Source: Klebsiella sp. BIGb0138 (lineage in GTDB: Bacteria > Pseudomonadota > Gammaproteobacteria > Enterobacterales > Enterobacteriaceae). Taken from it: 64,000 bases of DNA. Of this stretch, positions 58,308 through 64,000 are shown in pieces. Position 1 is the first letter of the stretch. Each line of letters starts with the position of its first letter. The stretch spans positions 186,001 to 250,000 of the forward strand of contig NZ_SMCV01000005.1 of NCBI RefSeq assembly GCF_004342285.1. The letters run 5' to 3'. The notes under the pieces are model-generated. The model saw only the letters and a list, made by a program, of their open reading frames with translations. It was not told the DNA's origin and ran no database searches. The translations under genes were made by a program, and so were the position numbers.

Positions 58308-58321
58308 TACCGGCTTTAATC

Positions 58322-58344
58322 AGAACTGGCGCTGCGCCAGTTCT
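58322..58344. terminator. Hairpin between parE and ygiN
   Basis: AGAACTGGCGC-t-GCGCCAGTTCT, an 11-bp stem; the plus strand follows with GGTTCACTTCTCTTT. It ends the convergent parE and ygiN transcripts. Confidence 0.7.
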
Positions 58345-58394
58345 GGTTCACTTCTCTTTGCTTCGCCGGGTATTTTTCCCGGCTGCGCGCTGGC

Positions 58395-58709
58395 TTAAAC
58401 GCCCGGCTGCAGAATACGGATACTGACTTCCAGCACGTCCCCTTTCACCGCTTCGCTGTGCGCTTTCATATGCGGGGTTTGCAGGTGCGCTTCGAGATGG
58501 GCCACGCTGTCCCATAGTTCCACCATCACGATGGAATCTGGCGAGGTGCTCTGAAAGCTGACGCCTGCGGCATGGTCGACCATCGGCGTATAGCCGTGGC
58601 AGCCTTCTTCCTGTAAAACCAGCGGAATAGTTTTGGCGAACTGATCCAACACGGCCTGGCGGTGATGCTGGCCCGGACGAGTGCGAATTTCTGCGATCAC
58701 TGTCAACAT
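58395..58709 (-). CDS. ygiN: Quinol monooxygenase YgiN
   Basis: A 104-residue ABM-fold protein; MLTVIAEIRTRPGQHHRQAV and HLEAHLQTPHMKAHSE are diagnostic. E. coli YgiN oxidises menadiol and is proposed to work with MdaB in a quinone redox cycle. It follows mdaB by 35 bases on the same strand. Confidence 0.94.
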   Translation of the reverse strand: MLTVIAEIRTRPGQHHRQAVLDQFAKTIPLVLQEEGCHGYTPMVDHAAGVSFQSTSPDSIVMVELWDSVAHLEAHLQTPHMKAHSEAVKGDVLEVSIRILQPGV

Positions 58710-58744
58710 GATTAACTCAACTCCTTCTGTATGTAGATCTTTAG

Positions 58745-59326
58745 TTAACCAAAAATCTGCGCCAGATGCTTGCGATATTCTGCGATGTTGCGCGGCACAT
58801 CCGGCATTTTAATGACGTCGTTAGCGATAAAAGTCGGTAGAGCGCTCATCCCGAGGAACTGGTTCGCTTTATGGAACGGCAGATACACGCCGTCAACGCC
58901 AGCGCCATGGAAGAACTGTTCTTTATCGGTAAAGGCCTCCATCGGCGCATTCCAGGTCAGGGAAAGCATATAGCGTTTGCCCTGAATCAAACCGCCTGAG
59001 CCATATTTTTTGCTGTCGTCGGAGCGGCTACGGCCATCGCTGGCGTACAGCGAGCCATGGCCTTCGGTGAAGACATCATCGATATATTTCTTCACGGTCC
59101 ACGGCGCGCCCATCCACCAGCCCGGCATTTGCCAGATGACCACATCGGCCCAGAGGAAATTCTGTACCTCTTCTTGCGCAGCATAATCGCTTTCGGCGCG
59201 GACGATTTTAACATCATGCCCGGCGTCGCGCAGATAACCATCCGCGACCTCGGTCAGGGTGTCGTTCAACTGGCCGTTGGAGTGGGCGAATTTTTTCGCA
59301 CCGTTGATAATCAGGATGTTGCTCAT
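58745..59326 (-). CDS. mdaB: NAD(P)H quinone oxidoreductase MdaB
   Basis: A 193-residue flavodoxin-like FAD enzyme that reduces quinones by two electrons, avoiding semiquinones. MSNILIINGAKKFAHSNGQL at the N-terminus and QMPGWWMGAPWTVKKYIDDV are MdaB signatures. AAGGG precedes the start. Co-transcription with ygiN is likely. Confidence 0.96.
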   Translation of the reverse strand: MSNILIINGAKKFAHSNGQLNDTLTEVADGYLRDAGHDVKIVRAESDYAAQEEVQNFLWADVVIWQMPGWWMGAPWTVKKYIDDVFTEGHGSLYASDGRSRSDDSKKYGSGGLIQGKRYMLSLTWNAPMEAFTDKEQFFHGAGVDGVYLPFHKANQFLGMSALPTFIANDVIKMPDVPRNIAEYRKHLAQIFG

Positions 59327-59433
59327 TTTTTACCCTTCGATTTTCGAGTTTGTCACTGATTTTACCCCGTGAGGCGGGGCGGTAAAATGAGCAAAATGTG
59401 CAAAGTCTTTTGCGTTATTCGCAATAATCCCGG

Positions 59434-60771
59434 CTACCAGCGCACCCGCGCTTCGAAGCCGCCCGCCGACGAATTGCTGAAGGTGACGGTCATGCGGTGC
59501 AGCGTGGCGATGCGCCGGACGATAGATAGCCCCAGCCCGCTGCCGGGCTCATCCTGGCCGGGGGGGCGATAGAATCGCTCGCCGAGACGCGCCAGCGCCT
59601 CGGCGCTGATGCCCGGGCCATTATCGCGCACGTCAAATCCGCGCGCCGCGAGAGTGATATCCACCCGGCTTCCGCGCGGGCTGTAGCGCACGGCATTATC
59701 CAGCAGATTGCGCACCAGCAGACTCAGCAGCAGCGGCTGACCAGGGCGTGTGACGTTGGCAGCCTTCAAATGCAGACGGAGGTCGATGCCGGCCTGCTGC
59801 GCAGCATGGTACATCTCCATCACCGCCGATTGCAGCAGCTCGTCCATGCCGAGGGTCTGCACGTCATCAAGCTGCGCCAGTGAATCCAGACGCGAGAGGG
59901 TCAGTAGCTGGTCGACCAGGCGGGTTGCGCGGTCAATCCCCTGATGCATCTGCGCCAATGCCTTGTCGCGCCCCTGCGGGTCGTCTATCGACAGCTGGGC
60001 GACTTCGGTCTGCACCTTCAGCGCGGCAAGCGGGCTGCGTAGCTCGTGCGCGGCATCGGAAGTAAACCGACGCTCGCGCATCATGGTGTCATGGGTACGG
60101 GCAAACAGCTGATTCAACGCATCAACCAACGGCCGGACCTCGCTGGGCACCTTGTCGACGTTAAGCGATTCGGCTGAATCCGCCGCGCGCAGGCGCAGCG
60201 TTCGGGCCAACTGCTTCAACGGCGCCAGCTCCCGGCTCAGCAGGACAATCAGCAGCAGGAACATCAGCGGCAGCGCCATCAGCCAGGGCGTCAGCTGGGA
60301 GGTGACGATATCCAGCGCCATTTCCCGCCGGTAATCCCACTCCTGGCCGACGACAATGCGGTAGCGGCCGTCGCGGGTGGTCAGTTGCAGAAAGCGCCAT
60401 TCGTCATCGTCGTTTTCCAGATAGCCATCGCTAAACCCTTCCCGACGGTTGTGCCACGGAATGTCCTGGCCGTTCTCGCCATCGTGGAGCACCCGTTTGC
60501 CGTCGGCGGTGAAAATCGCGAACGCCAGCGCATCATCATCGAGATGGCCATGTTTCATTTTCTTTGCCTGTACCGGCGGGGTCAGCGTGTGCAGCTCGTC
60601 GAAGTTCATTGCGCTCAGGCGGCGGGCAAACAGCAGCTGCTGGGTATCAAAGAGCTTGTCCAGCTTGTCGCGGGTGTGCTGCCAGGCGATAAAACTGGCG
60701 ATGCCCCAGGCGGCGCTGGTCAACAGGAAAAAAAGCAGCGTCAGGCGGACGCGTAGGCTCAGTGGTTTCAT
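59434..60771 (-). CDS. qseC: Sensor histidine kinase QseC
   Basis: A 445-residue membrane kinase. Two membrane segments (about 12-32 and 160-180) flank a periplasmic sensor domain; a HAMP-like linker, then the HisKA box [16 protein letters not shown] (phospho-His about 245) and the HATPase region with [17 protein letters not shown] and [10 protein letters not shown]. In E. coli it senses autoinducer-3/catecholamines and phosphorylates QseB. Overlaps qseB by four bases. Confidence 0.95.
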   Translation of the reverse strand: MKPLSLRVRLTLLFFLLTSAAWGIASFIAWQHTRDKLDKLFDTQQLLFARRLSAMNFDELHTLTPPVQAKKMKHGHLDDDALAFAIFTADGKRVLHDGENGQDIPWHNRREGFSDGYLENDDDEWRFLQLTTRDGRYRIVVGQEWDYRREMALDIVTSQLTPWLMALPLMFLLLIVLLSRELAPLKQLARTLRLRAADSAESLNVDKVPSEVRPLVDALNQLFARTHDTMMRERRFTSDAAHELRSPLAALKVQTEVAQLSIDDPQGRDKALAQMHQGIDRATRLVDQLLTLSRLDSLAQLDDVQTLGMDELLQSAVMEMYHAAQQAGIDLRLHLKAANVTRPGQPLLLSLLVRNLLDNAVRYSPRGSRVDITLAARGFDVRDNGPGISAEALARLGERFYRPPGQDEPGSGLGLSIVRRIATLHRMTVTFSNSSAGGFEARVRW

Positions 60772-61427
60772 GCATCACCCAGGGTATAGCCGATACCGTG
60801 GACGGTACGAATAAATTCGCTGCCGAGCTTGCGGCGCAGGTGATGAACATGAACTTCAACCGCGTTGCTGGAGACGTCATCGTCCCAGTTATAAAGCTTT
60901 TCTTCGATATGCTTTCGCGGCAGGACCCGTCCGGCATTGCGCATCAGGAGCTCCAGCAGGGCGAACTCTTTCGGCTTCAGCGCCAGGTTTTCGCCGTTCA
61001 GCGTCACCGTCAGGCCGCTGGGGTCGAGCGTGACGCGACCGTGGCGCAGCTCGCTGCTGCTCTGCCCGTGGGCGCGGCGAACCAGCGCCTCAAGGCGGGC
61101 GGCCACTTCAATCAGCGCAAAAGGTTTACACAGATAGTCGTCGGCGCCGAGGCGGAGTCCTTCGACCCGCTGGCTGAGGGCATCCCGGGCGGTAAGGATC
61201 AGCACCGGCTCGTGGCGGCCCGTGGCGCGCCATTCGCGCAGGATATCCAGCCCGTCAAGGCCCGGCAGCGTCAGGTCAAGGATCGCCGCGTCATAAGGGG
61301 CGCTGTAGAGCGCGGCTTTTCCCTCTTCGCCACGGGTAAACCAGTCGATGCTCAAGCCCATCTTTGCCAGTCCGGCTTTAATGCCATCGCCGATCAGCTT
61401 GTCGTCTTCCACCAGTAAAATGCGCAT
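60768..61427 (-). CDS. qseB: Response regulator QseB
   Basis: A 219-residue OmpR/PhoB-type regulator. The receiver domain has [10 protein letters not shown] with the acidic pair and phospho-acceptor Asp near 51 in [10 protein letters not shown]; the winged-helix output ends YTLGDA. It controls flagella and virulence genes in E. coli. Divergent from ygiW, with a direct TTAAG repeat in between. Confidence 0.96.
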   Translation of the reverse strand: MRILLVEDDKLIGDGIKAGLAKMGLSIDWFTRGEEGKAALYSAPYDAAILDLTLPGLDGLDILREWRATGRHEPVLILTARDALSQRVEGLRLGADDYLCKPFALIEVAARLEALVRRAHGQSSSELRHGRVTLDPSGLTVTLNGENLALKPKEFALLELLMRNAGRVLPRKHIEEKLYNWDDDVSSNAVEVHVHHLRRKLGSEFIRTVHGIGYTLGDA

Positions 61428-61511
61428 TGCCTGCTCCTGTGGCCATCATGAATACGCGCAGTAAAGCGCGTTGTGGCGCGTACTGTACAGCAATAAAATT
61501 TCTTTTTTCCG

Positions 61512-61528
61512 CTTAAGAAGTCGTTAAG
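61512..61528. promoter_or_regulatory. QseB/PmrA-like direct repeat
   Basis: CTTAAG-AAGTC-GTTAAG places two TTAAG half-sites at the spacing used by QseB/PmrA-type regulators, between the divergent qseB and ygiW starts. It likely mediates autoregulation of qseBC. Confidence 0.6.
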
Positions 61529-61577
61529 TTTTGCCTGCTGTAATGGTAACGATATCAACATAAAGGGAGAACATATC

Positions 61578-61985
61578 ATGAAGAAAATCGCTGCAGTGAC
61601 CGCTATCGTTGCTCTGATTTCCATGCCGGTGCTGGCGGCTGAACAAGGCGGTTTCACCGGCCCGGGCTCGACACAAACCAGCCAGACTGCCACGCCAAAA
61701 GGCGGCTTTATCGGCCCGAGCGGTAGCGTGACGACGGTGGAAAATGCCAAATCGCTGCGTGACGATACCTGGGTCACTCTGCGCGGCAAAATCGTTCAGC
61801 GCGTCTCTGACGAGGTGTATAAATTCCAGGACGCCACCGGGACGGTGAATGTCGATATCGACCATAAACGCTGGAACGGCCTGACCGTCACGCCGCAGGA
61901 TACGGTCGAAATTCAGGGGGAGGTCGATAAAGACTGGAACTCGGTGGAAATCGACGTCAAGCAAATCAATAAAGTCACCCCGTAA
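61578..61985 (+). CDS. ygiW: BOF-family periplasmic stress protein YgiW (VisP)
   Basis: A 135-residue protein with signal peptide MKKIAAVTAIVALISMPVLA-AEQG and an OB-fold of the BOF family (VTLRGKIVQRVSDEVYKFQD; VEIQGEVDKDWNSVEID). In E. coli and Salmonella it is induced by stress and controlled by QseBC. Slightly longer than E. coli YgiW because of a repeated GGFTGPG/GGFIGPS stretch. ATG 61578 has AAGGGAG upstream. Confidence 0.94.
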   Translation: MKKIAAVTAIVALISMPVLAAEQGGFTGPGSTQTSQTATPKGGFIGPSGSVTTVENAKSLRDDTWVTLRGKIVQRVSDEVYKFQDATGTVNVDIDHKRWNGLTVTPQDTVEIQGEVDKDWNSVEIDVKQINKVTP

Positions 61986-62041
61986 CGCCGCTGACCCGGG
62001 TGACTTTGCTACGCTTAACCGCAGAATCTTCAACCGGTCTA

Positions 62042-62062
62042 ACGCCCTGTGACTCAGGGCGT
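62042..62062 (+). terminator. Hairpin between ygiW and parC
   Basis: ACGCCCTG-tgact-CAGGGCGT, an 8-bp stem, weak U-tract. Probable ygiW 3' end. Confidence 0.5.
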
Positions 62063-62132
62063 CAGATAGGGTATTATCGCCGGTAGTTTTGCCGCCCGCA
62101 CGGTCGGTACGCAGATTGAGGATTCACGATTA

Positions 62133-64000
62133 ATGAGCGATATGGCAGAGCGCCTCGCGCTGCATGAATTTACGGAAAATGCTTACCTGAACTATTCCAT
62201 GTACGTCATCATGGACAGGGCGTTGCCGTTTATTGGCGATGGTCTGAAGCCGGTACAGCGTCGCATCGTGTATGCGATGTCCGAGCTGGGGCTGAACGCC
62301 AGCGCGAAGTTCAAAAAGTCCGCCCGCACCGTCGGTGACGTGCTGGGTAAATACCATCCGCACGGCGATAGCGCATGCTATGAAGCCATGGTGCTGATGG
62401 CGCAGCCCTTCTCCTACCGCTACCCGCTGGTGGACGGCCAGGGAAACTGGGGGGCCCCGGACGATCCCAAATCCTTCGCCGCAATGCGTTATACCGAATC
62501 CCGGTTGTCGAAGTATGCGGAACTGCTGCTCGGCGAACTGGGCCAGGGAACCGTTGACTGGGTGCCGAACTTCGACGGAACGATGCAGGAGCCGAAAATG
62601 CTGCCTGCGCGTTTGCCGAATATCCTGCTGAACGGCACCACCGGTATCGCCGTGGGGATGGCAACCGATATTCCCCCGCACAACCTGCGCGAAGTGGCGC
62701 AGGCGGCGATAGCCCTGATCGAAAAACCGCAGACCTCGCTCGACGAGCTGCTGGATATCGTCCACGGGCCGGATTACCCCACCGAAGCTGAAATCATTAC
62801 CCCGCGCGCCGAGATCCGCAAAATCTATCAGAACGGTCGTGGTTCGGTGCGTATGCGCGCGGTGTGGAAGAAAGAAGATGGCGCGGTCGTGATCACGGCC
62901 TTGCCGCATCAGGTTTCCGGTGCCCGCGTGCTGGAGCAAATCGCCGCCCAGATGCGCAATAAAAAGCTGCCGATGGTTGACGATTTACGCGACGAGTCCG
63001 ATCACGAAAACCCGACCCGTCTGGTGATCGTCCCGCGTTCTAATCGCGTGGATATGGAGCAGGTAATGAACCACCTGTTCGCCACCACCGATCTCGAAAA
63101 AAGCTACCGCATCAACCTGAATATGATCGGCCTCGACAACCGCCCGGCGGTGAAAAACCTGCTGGAGATCCTCGCGGAATGGCTCACCTTCCGTCGCGAT
63201 ACCGTGCGTCGCCGCCTGAGCTATCGCCTGGAGAAGGTGCTCAAGCGCCTGCATATCCTCGAAGGTTTACTGGTAGCCTTTCTGAATATCGATGAGGTGA
63301 TCGAAATTATCCGCCACGAGGATGAACCGAAGCCGGCCCTGATGTCCCGCTTCGGCATCAGCGAAACCCAGGCGGAAGCGATCCTTGAGCTGAAACTGCG
63401 TCATCTTGCCAGACTGGAAGAGATGAAGATCCGCGGCGAGCAGAGCGATCTGGAAAAAGAGCGCGATCAGCTGCAGGCGATTCTGGCGTCCGAACGGAAG
63501 ATGAATAACCTGCTGAAGAAAGAGCTGCAGGCCGACGCCGACGCCTTCGGCGACGATCGGCGTTCCCCGCTGCGCGAGCGCGAAGAGGCGAAAGCCATGA
63601 GCGAGCATGACATGCTGCCGTCCGAACCGGTCACCATCGTGCTGTCGCAAATGGGCTGGGTACGTAGCGCCAAAGGCCACGACATTGACGCCCAGGGGCT
63701 GAGTTACAAAGCGGGCGATAGCTGGAAAGCCTCGTCGAAAGGCAAGAGCAACCAGCCGGTGGTGTTTATTGATACGACCGGGCGTAGCTACGCCATCGAT
63801 CCGATTACGCTGCCGTCGGCGCGCGGTCAGGGTGAGCCGATTACCGGCAAACTGACGCTGCCGCCGGGGGCCAGCGTTGAGCATATGCTGATGGAGAATG
63901 ACGATCGCAAGCTGCTGATGGCTTCCGACGCCGGCTACGGTTTCGTCTGCACCTTCAACGATCTGGTGGCGCGCAACCGCGCGGGCAAGGCGCTGATTAC
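62133..64000 (+). CDS. parC: DNA topoisomerase IV subunit A, N-terminal part (3' end outside window)
   Basis: Open from ATG 62133 (GAGGATTC upstream) to the window edge, about 622 residues of roughly 752. The DNA-cleaving Tyr120 is in AMRYTESR. The quinolone-resistance region [13 protein letters not shown] keeps Ser80 and Glu84, the susceptible state. The helical tower follows, and the first blades of the C-terminal beta-pinwheel ([20 protein letters not shown]) are reached. Partner of parE at 56412; together they decatenate chromosomes. Confidence 0.97.
   Translation, partial: MSDMAERLALHEFTENAYLNYSMYVIMDRALPFIGDGLKPVQRRIVYAMSELGLNASAKFKKSARTVGDVLGKYHPHGDSACYEAMVLMAQPFSYRYPLVDGQGNWGAPDDPKSFAAMRYTESRLSKYAELLLGELGQGTVDWVPNFDGTMQEPKMLPARLPNILLNGTTGIAVGMATDIPPHNLREVAQAAIALIEKPQTSLDELLDIVHGPDYPTEAEIITPRAEIRKIYQNGRGSVRMRAVWKKEDGAVVITALPHQVSGARVLEQIAAQMRNKKLPMVDDLRDESDHENPTRLVIVPRSNRVDMEQVMNHLFATTDLEKSYRINLNMIGLDNRPAVKNLLEILAEWLTFRRDTVRRRLSYRLEKVLKRLHILEGLLVAFLNIDEVIEIIRHEDEPKPALMSRFGISETQAEAILELKLRHLARLEEMKIRGEQSDLEKERDQLQAILASERKMNNLLKKELQADADAFGDDRRSPLREREEAKAMSEHDMLPSEPVTIVLSQMGWVRSAKGHDIDAQGLSYKAGDSWKASSKGKSNQPVVFIDTTGRSYAIDPITLPSARGQGEPITGKLTLPPGASVEHMLMENDDRKLLMASDAGYGFVCTFNDLVARNRAGKALI

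Overview
The window is a stretch of Enterobacteriaceae chromosome, most likely Klebsiella (K. pneumoniae complex or a close relative). The gene order rpsU-dnaG-rpoD, tsaD, plsY/folB, uppP, cca, glnE, hldE, ribB, tolC, parE, qseBC, parC is that of E. coli. It is interrupted by a complete ureDABCEFG urease cluster, as in Klebsiella, and the proteins are close to the E. coli and K. aerogenes sequences as I remember them. No database search was possible, so the genus is an inference.

Layout. (1) 1-5055: end of an ABC-importer operon (binding protein C-terminus, fused permease, ATPase) followed by a metallo-beta-lactamase-fold hydrolase, a histidine phosphatase and a HAD phosphatase, all coupled or overlapping. 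(2) 5175-22220: a 17.0-kb P4/PICI-like phage satellite in the tRNA-Ile(CAU) gene ileX, bounded by exact 45-bp direct repeats. It carries a tyrosine integrase, an AlpA-type regulator, a ribbon-helix-helix repressor with three operator-like repeats, an Icd-like and a DUF4222 early operon, an SF3 helicase/replication protein followed by an iteron origin, an AT-rich cargo block (DUF4365 plus an unknown partner; a DUF2971 gene), a module of two paralogous small proteins plus a tape-measure/muramidase-like protein, a TTGACA-repeat array in front of a Nu1-like DNA-binding protein, and further cargo next to attR. I see no capsid, portal or large terminase gene, so it should depend on a helper phage. 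(3) 22176-28549: ileX, mug, the macromolecular synthesis operon rpsU-dnaG-rpoD, and divergent tsaD. (4) 28595-36922: an NCS1 permease with a cysteine-rich tail, the urease operon and an MFS transporter, all on the minus strand. (5) 37135-64000: housekeeping genes, including lipid and folate genes (plsY, folB), uppP, cca, ygiF-glnE-hldE, glgS, ubiK, riboswitch-controlled ribB, ygiD, ygiCB-tolC, the nudF-yqiB-cpdA-yqiA-parE operon, ygiN, mdaB, qseBC, ygiW and the start of parC.

The main points for a second look are the satellite cargo (the DUF4365 pair, the DUF2971 gene, and the attR-proximal 228-aa protein), the ejection-like module with the adjacent repeat array, the swap of the ileX terminator caused by integration, a near-complete deletion scar of zupT that keeps a Fur-box-like site, and a 19-bp tandem duplication at the end of rpsU.
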